A stretch of 26,177 nt of DNA, taken from positions 1-26,177 of IMG/VR virus record IMGVR_UViG_3300017756_000091, one strand, 5' to 3'. The position numbers were made by a program, and so were the translations under genes. The notes beneath the pieces were generated by a model. The model had not been told where the DNA came from. It did no database searches and saw nothing but the letters and a program-made list of their open reading frames with translations. Position 1 is the first letter of the stretch, and each line of letters opens with the position of its first letter. Below, piece after piece: positions 1 through 5,439 of this stretch. The DNA comes from a virus.

Positions 1-43
1 AGAGATATTTTTATTAGTAACACTTCAAATGAGGAGAAGTACA

Positions 44-643
44 ATGACAAACCAAATCGCAACAATCTCTGCTGAAATCAACACTCTTGAAGCTGAAGGC
101 TTTGCCCTTGCCAAAGAGTGGAAGGCTATCAGCAAAGCTGACAAAGCACGTTTCACCAAGTCCACGAAAGCCGATGGCTTTGATACGAGACTTGGCAAGC
201 TGATGTTTGCTTTAAAGCAAGAGGCAAATGGTCGTATCACTAGCCAAAGGCTAAAGGATTGCGGCATCAATACCATTGATAAGCGTAGAAGAAGTGAGGC
301 TTTGTGGTTCGTTGAAAACGAAACTGAGGCAAGAGCCTTTGTTCAAGCCTCAAAGAAAGGCTTTACATCCCTGACAGCTTTACAAGCTGCTATGAAGAAA
401 GCTGACAAATCAGCTAAAGCTGATGAACAGGCTGAGACACATGAACAGCCAGAGGCTGATGCAGAGTCCAATGTTGGACTAGACAGCGAAGCTGAAACAA
501 AACAGTCTGAGCCTTTATCACCTAGTGATATTGCTTTGGAAGCACTTATCCAGTGCGAAACAAATGGCATAGCCATTAAGGATTTTATGCTTGCTCTTAA
601 AGAGCAGTTAGAAATGCTTGACGAAACACAGGCAGTAGCATAA
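44..643 (+). CDS. Hypothetical phage protein, 199 aa, acidic middle linker
   Basis: I do not recognise the family. Residues 1-115 look like a compact alpha-helical domain with many Lys and Arg. Residues about 116-160 form a low-complexity Ala/Glu/Asp/Lys linker, and the C-terminal 40 residues are again helical. An in-frame ATG lies at 29, but GAGGAG at 30-35 is well placed for the ATG at 44, so I start there. The linker carries one copy of the 16-bp palindrome (465-480), read as S-N-V-G-L. Nothing upstream is visible because the window begins here. The product is probably a soluble early phage protein, but no function can be assigned. Confidence 0.75.
   Translation: MTNQIATISAEINTLEAEGFALAKEWKAISKADKARFTKSTKADGFDTRLGKLMFALKQEANGRITSQRLKDCGINTIDKRRRSEALWFVENETEARAFVQASKKGFTSLTALQAAMKKADKSAKADEQAETHEQPEADAESNVGLDSEAETKQSEPLSPSDIALEALIQCETNGIAIKDFMLALKEQLEMLDETQAVA
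465..480. repeat. 16-bp palindrome copy 1 (intragenic)
   Basis: AGTCCAATGTTGGACT has 7-bp inverted arms AGTCCAA and TTGGACT around a 2-bp centre. The same 16-mer recurs at 1148, 2151 and 3158 with only the centre changing. This copy lies inside the first gene, about 200 bp upstream of the next start codon. A dimeric DNA-binding protein site is the simplest reading. Confidence 0.8.
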
Positions 644-679
644 GCTACTGTCTCACTCTTGATAATCGGAGATTATATC

Positions 680-859
680 ATGTTAGCAAAACTGTTTCTC
701 ATCCTAATAGGATGCATCACGTTTTCATTAGGCATTTGCCTAATTGCCCTATCACTCATTTACACAGTAAATCATGACACTGTGTATGCCTTGATTGCAA
801 TGGCAACGGGCTTTGGCGGCATTATGTATGGAATACATATTTGTGAGGAATCAGCATAA
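680..859 (+). CDS. Small membrane protein, two TM segments, 59 aa
   Basis: The protein has two hydrophobic stretches, about residues 2-27 and 36-54, separated by a short polar turn (TVNHDT), so it is a likely two-pass inner-membrane protein. The ATG at 680 is preceded by CGGAG at 668-672 and is preferred over the upstream in-frame ATG at 659. Its stop codon shares one base with the next start (TAATG), which suggests coupled translation. No family was recognised. Early small membrane proteins in phages often alter the host envelope or exclude other phages, but that is only a general possibility here. Confidence 0.65.
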   Translation: MLAKLFLILIGCITFSLGICLIALSLIYTVNHDTVYALIAMATGFGGIMYGIHICEESA

Positions 860-1083
860 TGGCAAAGCGTCATATCATACCGCTTGGCAAGCATAAGCCT
901 GTCAGGTCATCATGGGCATCTATGGATACACTAGCCTATAGCCGTAGCTATGAGCCTGAAACACGTCCAGAATACCAGTGCTTTGTCACTGGTCAGCAGT
1001 CAGCTATGATTGCCTCATATGAGAAGCACAAGAAAGTGCTTGACAAGCGTGAGGCATTGGCTATTCTGGATTCACTGCTTTAG
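859..1083 (+). CDS. Small basic hypothetical protein, 74 aa
   Basis: This is a basic, soluble protein of 74 aa with Arg/Lys-rich N-terminal third and a helical C-terminus ending in leucines. No motif was recognised. It starts at the ATG that overlaps the previous stop as TAATG. It is followed directly by the long hairpin and palindrome of the 1084-1183 intergenic stretch, so it closes the first small operon-like group. Confidence 0.65.
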   Translation: MAKRHIIPLGKHKPVRSSWASMDTLAYSRSYEPETRPEYQCFVTGQQSAMIASYEKHKKVLDKREALAILDSLL

Positions 1084-1140
1084 TGTGTAACGTAATATAT
1101 ACTGATACTTTAGTGAAAGTATATATTACTTATACATCAC
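1083..1140 (+). promoter_or_regulatory. Long hairpin element A (ACTTT-AGTG-AAAGT apex)
   Basis: The apical hairpin is ACTTT (1107-1111), loop AGTG, AAAGT (1116-1120). Below it, after a one-sided 6-nt bulge (ACTGAT, 1101-1106), GTAATATAT (1092-1100) pairs with ATATATTAC (1121-1129). Weaker pairing continues outward to about 1083 and 1140. The same apex recurs at 2111-2124 with a different outer stem that also pairs. No T-run follows, so a simple terminator is unlikely. It is followed 8 nt later by palindrome copy 2, then by a ribosome binding site and a start codon. Confidence 0.55.
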
Positions 1141-1147
1141 TTAACTA

Positions 1148-1163
1148 AGTCCAATGTTGGACT
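1148..1163. repeat. 16-bp palindrome copy 2 (5' of the 1184 gene)
   Basis: AGTCCAATGTTGGACT, identical to copy 1, ends 20 bp before the ATG at 1184. It sits between hairpin A and the ribosome binding site (ACGGAG), a position suited to an operator or a translational control site. Confidence 0.8.
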
Positions 1164-1183
1164 AAACATTAACGGAGTTAAAC

Positions 1184-1450
1184 ATGGTTATTGCTACTTA
1201 TGAAGATATGTGTCAGGCTTTCAGTGATGCGTTCAAAGCGTATCATGGTGTTCGTCCATACGGCTATGGCAATAGCTTCACATATGATGAGTTAGGTGAG
1301 AAAATCCTGAAGCTGGAAAAGTGGGCTGAAGAGGATGCCCAGCGTGATGCACAGGAAGAAACACGTGCTGTGGCAAGTGTAATGGCTGTAGGCTGTCCTG
1401 ATGAGCAGACAGCACAGCGTTGGTTAAATGATGCATGGGAGATTTACTAA
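1184..1450 (+). CDS. Hypothetical acidic phage protein, 88 aa
   Basis: This is a predominantly helical, acidic protein of 88 aa with no known motif. A short stretch, AYHGVRPYGY (residues about 18-27), loosely resembles QYHGVKMGRY in the protein encoded at 3205, so the two may be distantly related. The start is supported by GGAG about 9 nt upstream. It is the first gene after the hairpin A plus palindrome leader and shares a TAATG junction with the next gene. Confidence 0.65.
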   Translation: MVIATYEDMCQAFSDAFKAYHGVRPYGYGNSFTYDELGEKILKLEKWAEEDAQRDAQEETRAVASVMAVGCPDEQTAQRWLNDAWEIY

Positions 1451-2073
1451 TGGCTATCGAGTTCAATATGCAAATTGCAGTGAAAAACATTATCGCTATC
1501 CGCAAGAAGGCAAAGCCTGAAGATGTGGCAAATGGCATTGCATGGTATGCTGAAGCATATGAAGAGTGTCGTATCATGGCTGATAGGTTCAGATTGCCTA
1601 TCAATGTGGTTACTGGCGTTGTGGCGGCACTGTCACCAAACAATCGTTGGGAATTGAATTTGCGTAATGCAAAGGATTTGATTGATGCCTATCTTGTTGG
1701 CGGCACAGTGGATGATGTATCAGTATGCACTTACAGTGCCATGAAGAAAAAAGCATGGTCTATTCTTGAGGCTATGCCAGACCATGATGAAACTAAGCGT
1801 ATGCTTAATGGCAAGAAGATTGTCTGTTTCTACGAAAACATCATGGGCGATGACACTTGCACCATTGATGGACACGCTAGAAACATTGCTTACAATGAAC
1901 GTGTTGTTCTTACTGATGGAAAGACAAGCATTGGTGCTGTAGAATACCGCAATCTGCAAGAGGCATATCGCATTGCCGCTAGTCGTTGCCGTGTCAATGG
2001 CAGACGTTTGAAGGCATACGAATTGCAAGCAATTACATGGGTCACTTGGAGAAAGCAACACGGCATTGCTTAA
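1450..2073 (+). CDS. Conserved phage protein, possibly HhH-GPD glycosylase-like, 207 aa
   Basis: The protein has the layout seen in a widespread uncharacterised phage family: a helical N-terminus, an ALSPNNRWELNLRNA block (about residues 60-74), a KKIVCFYENIMG block (about 122-133) and a CTIDGHARNIA block (about 138-148). The order of a helical bundle, a short G-K-linked turn and an Asp-containing D-G-H-A motif recalls the HhH-GPD DNA glycosylase fold, in which a catalytic Asp follows the hairpin. This is inference from motif layout only. The ATG at 1450 overlaps the previous stop (TAATG) and has GGGAGA upstream; the in-frame ATG at 1435 is less likely. A role in base excision or DNA modification is possible but unproven. 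Confidence 0.7.
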   Translation: MAIEFNMQIAVKNIIAIRKKAKPEDVANGIAWYAEAYEECRIMADRFRLPINVVTGVVAALSPNNRWELNLRNAKDLIDAYLVGGTVDDVSVCTYSAMKKKAWSILEAMPDHDETKRMLNGKKIVCFYENIMGDDTCTIDGHARNIAYNERVVLTDGKTSIGAVEYRNLQEAYRIAASRCRVNGRRLKAYELQAITWVTWRKQHGIA

Positions 2074-2081
2074 ACCCTTAC

Positions 2082-2144
2082 GTATATCTTATGTGATAAA
2101 CACACTTGAAACTTTAGTGAAAGTGTTTTATCACTTAGATATAC
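2082..2144 (+). promoter_or_regulatory. Long hairpin element B (same apex as element A)
   Basis: The apex ACTTT (2111-2115), AGTG, AAAGT (2120-2124) is identical to that of element A. The outer stems are GTGATAAA (2093-2100) with TTTATCAC (2127-2134), and GTATATCT (2082-2089) with AGATATAC (2137-2144). The 5' side again carries an unpaired segment just before the apex (CTTGAA here, CTGAT in A). Outer stem bases differ between the two copies yet still pair, which favours a selected structure. Palindrome copy 3 follows 6 nt later. Confidence 0.6.
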
Positions 2145-2150
2145 TAGACA

Positions 2151-2166
2151 AGTCCAACGTTGGACT
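2151..2166. repeat. 16-bp palindrome copy 3 (5' of the 2183 gene)
   Basis: AGTCCAACGTTGGACT is a perfect palindrome because its centre is CG. It ends 16 bp before the ATG at 2183 and directly precedes the ribosome binding site GGAG. Copies 2, 3 and 4 are spaced about 1 kb apart (1003 and 1007 bp). Confidence 0.8.
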
Positions 2167-2182
2167 AACTGGAGATTTGAAA

Positions 2183-2362
2183 ATGACTGAATTATTCTTG
2201 GTTTTATACTCACCCAAAGATGAAACATTATGGGAGTGCTATTCTACAGTGCATGACCTGTCTGTAGCGGCAGATATATCGCTAGAGTTAAACACCAAAG
2301 GCTTCCGTACTAATGTGCAGTCTGTGTTACTGGATGAGTATGGGCAGGTGACGGATGATTAA
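2183..2362 (+). CDS. Small hypothetical protein, 59 aa
   Basis: This acidic 59-aa protein appears to form beta strands at its N-terminus (ELFLVLYSP) followed by a helix, ending in TDD. I do not recognise it. The reading frame is open further upstream through the palindrome, but GGAG at 2171-2174 fits the ATG at 2183. It ends with an 8-nt ATGATTAA overlap onto the next gene, the first of a long series of such junctions. Confidence 0.6.
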   Translation: MTELFLVLYSPKDETLWECYSTVHDLSVAADISLELNTKGFRTNVQSVLLDEYGQVTDD

Positions 2363-2507
2363 ACGTATTAATCCCATAGCCAAAGTAATGGCTGAGAGTA
2401 GACGCAGGACTAGCACAAAGGTAGTGCCTGACAAGAAGAAGTACAATCGCAAGAAGGATAAAGACAATGCAAATAAAAATCGAAAAGATGAAGTCACTAA
2501 AGACTAA
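2355..2507 (+). CDS. Very basic mini-protein, 50 aa
   Basis: This 50-aa protein is dominated by Lys and Arg, especially after residue 15, and is probably largely disordered or nucleic-acid binding. It begins at an ATG that overlaps the previous stop by 8 nt (ATGATTAA). No clear Shine-Dalgarno precedes it beyond GACGGA, so translation is probably coupled to the upstream gene. No family was recognised. The neighbouring reading frame (2467-2598) is also Lys/Arg-rich. Confidence 0.45.
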   Translation: MIKRINPIAKVMAESRRRTSTKVVPDKKKYNRKKDKDNANKNRKDEVTKD

Positions 2508-2598
2508 GCCCCGCAAAGCAAAGCGTGATGATTGGAAGCGTAACCGCAAGGTGTTGCGTAATGCAAAGCGTGAGACACAGGAGAGATGGTATGCCTAA
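2467..2598 (+). CDS. Very basic mini-protein, 43 aa
   Basis: This is a Lys/Arg-rich 43-aa frame preceded by AAGGA about 8 nt upstream. It overlaps the previous mini-gene by 41 nt in a different frame, which is unusual in this otherwise neatly joined region. It ends with an 8-nt ATGCCTAA overlap onto the next gene, the junction pattern shared by its neighbours, and that supports it being real. No function can be assigned; nucleic-acid binding is plausible from charge alone. Confidence 0.45.
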   Translation: MQIKIEKMKSLKTKPRKAKRDDWKRNRKVLRNAKRETQERWYA

Positions 2599-2800
2599 AC
2601 ATGACTTTACACCAGCTAAAACACCAGAATATCTTGAAAGTTTTATTGCGTTCTTGGATAACAAGGTTAAGAAAGCTTCCAACAGGGAAGAATTTGAGCG
2701 TATTGCTAGTCTCAAAAGGGATGTGCAGATAGAATACATAGCAAGTTTACACATTAATACTGCATGGTTAAGAGTTAAGCAAGAAAGGCTAAGAGGATGA
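2591..2800 (+). CDS. Hypothetical helical protein, 69 aa
   Basis: This is a 69-aa helical, charged protein with no known motif. The ATG at 2591 has GGAGAG upstream and overlaps the previous stop by 8 nt. Upstream in-frame start codons from 2525 are rejected because they lie inside the preceding gene without a good ribosome binding site. It ends at an ATGA overlap with the next gene. Confidence 0.6.
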   Translation: MPKHDFTPAKTPEYLESFIAFLDNKVKKASNREEFERIASLKRDVQIEYIASLHINTAWLRVKQERLRG

Positions 2801-3189
2801 GAAAAGTACGTATGTATTGGAATTTGCACAAAAAGATATGGTCTGTGCAAGACTGTAAGACAGGGCGTGTTACAGACCATGTGACAGCACTGACACTGGC
2901 AGATGCCAAGTTTGTAGTGCGTCCTGCTGGTCGTGCCAAAGTATTGCGTGAAGGCAAGAAGAATGTTCATGCCTTTGCAGTAGGACACATTAGCTTAATG
3001 AATGGTGTTGCCACTTGTATAACTGGCAGACCAGTTACATATAACCCATACAAGAATGATACATTTGTATTTGCTGACACAGATGAACCCGTCACAGATA
3101 CTCATGCTATCTCATTATTCATACATGATGGGAAACCCAAAGTGTATGCAATCCCCAAGTCCAACATTGGACTAACTAACCAACAGTAA
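2797..3189 (+). CDS. Hypothetical phage protein, 130 aa
   Basis: The first 60 residues have a beta-rich pattern (RKVRMYWNLHKKIWSVQD then TGRVTDHVTALTLADAKFVV), followed by a Lys/Arg-rich turn (GRAKVLREGKKNVHAFAVG). This style is common in small uncharacterised podovirus early proteins. Its last codons contain palindrome copy 4, read as S-N-I-G-L, the same frame as in the 44-643 gene. AGAGG precedes the ATG. The C-terminal tail LTNQQ may be an accident of hosting the regulatory site. Confidence 0.65.
   Translation: MRKVRMYWNLHKKIWSVQDCKTGRVTDHVTALTLADAKFVVRPAGRAKVLREGKKNVHAFAVGHISLMNGVATCITGRPVTYNPYKNDTFVFADTDEPVTDTHAISLFIHDGKPKVYAIPKSNIGLTNQQ
3158..3173. repeat. 16-bp palindrome copy 4 (5' of the 3205 gene)
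   Basis: AGTCCAACATTGGACT ends 31 bp before the ATG at 3205 and overlaps the last codons of the upstream gene. Like copies 2 and 3 it is followed by ACTAA and lies just upstream of a gene start, but no ACTTTAGTGAAAGT hairpin accompanies it. Confidence 0.8.
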
Positions 3190-3204
3190 AAAGGAGACTT
3201 TATT

Positions 3205-3582
3205 ATGACTATTCAAACTATCACATTTCACCAGCGTTCAACAGGTATGACAGGTCAGGTGCTTGCATCACCAGAGATTGAGAAGAAACTTGCTAAAGTA
3301 GAAGCATTGTATGAGCAGTATCATGGCGTGAAGATGGGACGTTACAAGTTCTATCGTCAGGCTCTTGAGTGGACACGTGAGACTAAGCGTGATGGTGGTG
3401 GGTACATCCAGTACACAGCCGAAGCAGTAGCAGGTTTTATCTTGGACAAGATGCACAAGGAACTAAGCAAGGGTGTGCGTAGGAAGAAGCGTAATCCTAT
3501 CTCACTTGAGTTTGGTATGTATGAGATTAGCAACATTCGTGACCTTGCCCGTGGCAAGCGTGGCAGAAAGGCGGTAGCATAA
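3205..3582 (+). CDS. Hypothetical phage protein, 125 aa
   Basis: This is a basic helical protein of 125 aa. Around residues 28-50 it carries LAKVEALYEQYHGVKMGRYK, loosely similar to part of the 1184 gene product, and its C-terminus is rich in Arg, Lys and Gly. A very good ribosome binding site (AAAGGAG) precedes the ATG. No family was recognised. It is the first gene after palindrome copy 4 and joins the next gene by TAATG. Confidence 0.65.
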   Translation: MTIQTITFHQRSTGMTGQVLASPEIEKKLAKVEALYEQYHGVKMGRYKFYRQALEWTRETKRDGGGYIQYTAEAVAGFILDKMHKELSKGVRRKKRNPISLEFGMYEISNIRDLARGKRGRKAVA

Positions 3583-3761
3583 TGTATTGGGAAGTCGGTA
3601 TCAAAATTGGTAATGAGAGTGGGCAGGTAACTGTCCACCCTCAAGCCCTTGAACAGAGCGAGTGGGGTAATGCAATAGAACATGCTATGGAAATGGCGCA
3701 GTCATTGTATCCGAAACACAAGATTGAGTTTGATTATGTAAAGGAGTATGACAATGACTGA
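3582..3761 (+). CDS. Small hypothetical protein, 59 aa
   Basis: This 59-aa protein has a beta-like start (MYWEVGIKIG), a short helix (IEHAMEMAQSLYP) and a final beta segment with an acidic end (DYVKEYDND). This alternation resembles small single-domain alpha/beta phage proteins, but I do not recognise the family. It starts at a TAATG junction and ends with an 8-nt ATGACTGA overlap onto the next gene, whose ribosome binding site AAGGAG lies within it. Confidence 0.6.
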   Translation: MYWEVGIKIGNESGQVTVHPQALEQSEWGNAIEHAMEMAQSLYPKHKIEFDYVKEYDND

Positions 3762-4038
3762 CACTTATGACAGCGGCTTTGACCTTGTGTTATCAGACTA
3801 TGAACGCAGTATGCTGACCGCCCACTACAGGGCTGGGTTCTTGCAGGAGTTCATGGAAGATAAAGAAGATGACCAATGGTATGGTTATCAAATAGGTGAC
3901 AGGATGTTTGACTTTAACATCTGGCGTGATGACATTACACAGGAGATTGTCTGCACAGTTTATGAGTGTGATTGGATTAATGATAATTGGCAGACTAACT
4001 GCCACCATAGTTGGACATTGACAGAGGAGTTAGAATAA
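3754..4038 (+). CDS. Acidic hypothetical protein, 94 aa
   Basis: This is an acidic, Trp/Tyr-rich 94-aa protein (for example DDQWYGYQIGDR and CDWINDNWQTNC). Strong negative charge and small size are compatible with a DNA-mimic or inhibitor type early protein, but nothing specific supports that. AAGGAG at 3741-3746 is 7 nt before the ATG at 3754, which is preferred to the ATG at 3748. It joins the next gene by TAATG. Confidence 0.6.
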   Translation: MTDTYDSGFDLVLSDYERSMLTAHYRAGFLQEFMEDKEDDQWYGYQIGDRMFDFNIWRDDITQEIVCTVYECDWINDNWQTNCHHSWTLTEELE

Positions 4039-4193
4039 TGAACTGCTGGCATTGTAAAGCAGAACTGATATGGCAGAGTGACCATGACATATCGGATGAG
4101 TCTGAGAACATGTCTATGGTCACGAACCTACACTGCCCTAACTGTGGGTGTGATGTAGATGTATGGTATCCAAAGGAGAATGATGATGAATAA
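4038..4193 (+). CDS. Zinc-ribbon mini-protein, 51 aa
   Basis: Two Cys pairs, CWHC (residues 3-6) and CPNC (about 33-36, followed by G-C), are separated by an acidic stretch, the layout of a four-cysteine zinc ribbon. Small proteins of this type that start MNCWHC are common in phages and have no settled function. The C-terminus KENDDE is acidic because it is formed by the next gene's ribosome binding site (AAGGAG) and the 8-nt ATGAATAA overlap. The start is the TAATG ATG at 4038. Confidence 0.65.
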   Translation: MNCWHCKAELIWQSDHDISDESENMSMVTNLHCPNCGCDVDVWYPKENDDE

Positions 4194-4353
4194 TTTAGAA
4201 CGAGGCATGAAGCTATCACAATCTGTGAAGTGGCAAGGACAAGACATATTTGAGATTGCCCAAGCTGCATTTGAAGATGCAAACTACCACGCATTCAATG
4301 AGGTATTCACTGAGGCATGGAATGAATTTAATCAGGAGAATGAAGATGACTAA
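4186..4353 (+). CDS. Acidic helical mini-protein, 55 aa
   Basis: This 55-aa protein appears mainly helical, with FEIAQAAFEDANYHAFNEVF as its core, and is strongly acidic at the end (QENEDD). Three ATGs in a row occur at 4180, 4183 and 4186; I choose 4186 because AAGGAG at 4173-4178 is then 7 nt away, matching the spacing at neighbouring genes. It overlaps both neighbours by exactly 8 nt. No family was recognised. Confidence 0.6.
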   Translation: MNNLERGMKLSQSVKWQGQDIFEIAQAAFEDANYHAFNEVFTEAWNEFNQENEDD

Positions 4354-4540
4354 GTTTGACCCAAACAAATCATACAGCATAGGTGTATGGGATATGACCT
4401 TTTATGTGGTTGATGAAAACGGCAACCCTGTACGCAATGAACAAGGTGAGATTGCTGTATTCCATGCACCAAACATTGACTACTCATACATGGCTGATGG
4501 CCTTGATGTAGATGACCTTGAGGAGAATGATGATGCCTAA
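4346..4540 (+). CDS. Acidic mini-protein, 64 aa
   Basis: This is an acidic 64-aa protein with a beta-rich middle (YSIGVWDMTFYVVDENGNPV) and an acidic end (EENDDA). AGGAG at 4334-4338 gives a good start at 4346. It has exact 8-nt overlaps with both neighbours. No homologous family was recognised. Confidence 0.6.
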   Translation: MTKFDPNKSYSIGVWDMTFYVVDENGNPVRNEQGEIAVFHAPNIDYSYMADGLDVDDLEENDDA

Positions 4541-4703
4541 ATACAAAGTTATAGCAACACAATATACATATAAGGATGCTTTTATTGAAGCAAGCAGTGA
4601 AGAAGAAGCAATCTCCAAGGCAGAAGAAGATAACGTAGATTGGATTACAGTCGGTGGTGATTGGGAAGTACATGAGGCATTTGAGGAGACAGATGATGAG
4701 TGA
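4533..4703 (+). CDS. Small alpha/beta protein, 56 aa
   Basis: This 56-aa protein reads as strand-helix-strand: PKYKVIATQY, then SSEEEAISKAEEDN, then VDWITVGGDWEVHEAF. The pattern resembles small phage domains in which a Y-x-V strand precedes an acidic EEA helix. The C-terminus EETDDE is again set by the next gene's ribosome binding site and start overlap. AGGAG at 4521-4525 fits the ATG at 4533. Function unknown. Confidence 0.6.
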   Translation: MPKYKVIATQYTYKDAFIEASSEEEAISKAEEDNVDWITVGGDWEVHEAFEETDDE

Positions 4704-4875
4704 GACACCAGACGAAAGATTAATCAGGTTAGCGGTAGAAGAAATGCGAGACTGTTTTGAACAGTATTCTATGTCTAACATACATCACCTGCTAGAGGAA
4801 CTGCTAGAGGATGGTGTAGACAAGAGGCGAGTGCTTGCAGACTTTGTGCGGCAGGGGTTGTATCCAGATGATTAA
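4696..4875 (+). CDS. Helical mini-protein, 59 aa
   Basis: This 59-aa protein appears entirely helical and amphipathic (DERLIRLAVEEMRDCF, HHLLEELLED), ending LYPDD. GAGGAG lies 7 nt upstream of the ATG at 4696; the adjacent ATG at 4693 is possible. Both junctions are 8-nt overlaps (ATGAGTGA and ATGATTAA). No family was recognised. Confidence 0.6.
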   Translation: MSETPDERLIRLAVEEMRDCFEQYSMSNIHHLLEELLEDGVDKRRVLADFVRQGLYPDD

Positions 4876-4999
4876 GCACATATGCAAGCACTGCAAGAAC
4901 ATAATGCACATACCCAAAGAATGGTTGCTGTATGCACATAAGCTGGTATGCTATGTGTGTAGCAATGAGATAAAACGTGAGGAGAAAACAGATGACTAA
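4868..4999 (+). CDS. Zinc-ribbon mini-protein, 43 aa
   Basis: This 43-aa protein contains CKHC (residues 6-9) and CYVC (about 28-31), a compact four-cysteine zinc-binding pattern, on a basic background. It is a second Cys-pair mini-protein in the same gene run as the one at 4038. No clear ribosome binding site precedes it, so translation is probably coupled through the ATGATTAA overlap. It ends KTDD in the 8-nt ATGACTAA overlap with the next gene. Confidence 0.55.
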   Translation: MIKHICKHCKNIMHIPKEWLLYAHKLVCYVCSNEIKREEKTDD

Positions 5000-5273
5000 C
5001 ACATACAAACTAATCATGGACAGTAAACACAACCCACTGTCACACATACCTGACACAAACACACGGCACATGGTGATGCAAGTATTGGCATGGATGTGGT
5101 GCATAATATTCAGTATGTATCTGGGTAGCATCGTTGCCTTTGGTATCAGTGCTGCATTACATGCTTTGGTTATTGCTGGTGTGTTTATTACAGTGGGTGT
5201 ATTTGAAACAGCCAAGCACAGACCACAGTATTTCGGTGGTCTAGGCCGGGGCAATGGCGGTGAGCATGAATGA
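4992..5273 (+). CDS. Two-pass membrane protein, 93 aa
   Basis: Residues about 32-54 (VMQVLAWMWCIIFSMYLGSI onward) and 57-76 are strongly hydrophobic, giving a likely helical hairpin in the inner membrane. Residues 1-30 are polar and the C-terminus is Gly-rich and soluble. GAGGAG precedes the ATG at 4992. A holin was considered because of size and topology, but position among early genes and the lack of a neighbouring endolysin argue against calling it one. Confidence 0.6.
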   Translation: MTNTYKLIMDSKHNPLSHIPDTNTRHMVMQVLAWMWCIIFSMYLGSIVAFGISAALHALVIAGVFITVGVFETAKHRPQYFGGLGRGNGGEHE

Positions 5274-5439
5274 AGAACTGCCACTTGACCATAAGCCTAG
5301 TCTTAACCATTGGGCAAAGTGTATTGCCGATGATGACATAGCTACAGGCTATCATACAAACTGGGATTATGCTTACGAACAGGCGTGGCATTGGCTTGAC
5401 GCTGAGTATAATTACAACTACGAGTATCAATATGGATAA
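5266..5439 (+). CDS. Acidic, Tyr/Trp-rich mini-protein, 57 aa
   Basis: This 57-aa protein is acidic and aromatic-rich, ending in a Tyr/Asn-rich tail (EYNYNYEYQYG). The start is uncertain: the ATG at 5266 gives the 8-nt overlap seen at neighbouring genes, while the ATG at 5254 also lies in frame. The ribosome binding site is weak (GGCGGTGAG). No family was recognised. Confidence 0.5.
   Translation: MNEELPLDHKPSLNHWAKCIADDDIATGYHTNWDYAYEQAWHWLDAEYNYNYEYQYG

Noticed and set aside
1278-1643. Long antisense open frames across the plus-strand genes (for example the 121-aa frame here), and plus-strand frames across the virion genes
   Set aside because: They lack ribosome binding sites, have unlikely composition and shadow well-supported genes on the other strand.
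4992-5273. Two-pass membrane protein as a holin
   Set aside because: Topology fits, but it lies in the early region with no endolysin or spanin gene nearby.
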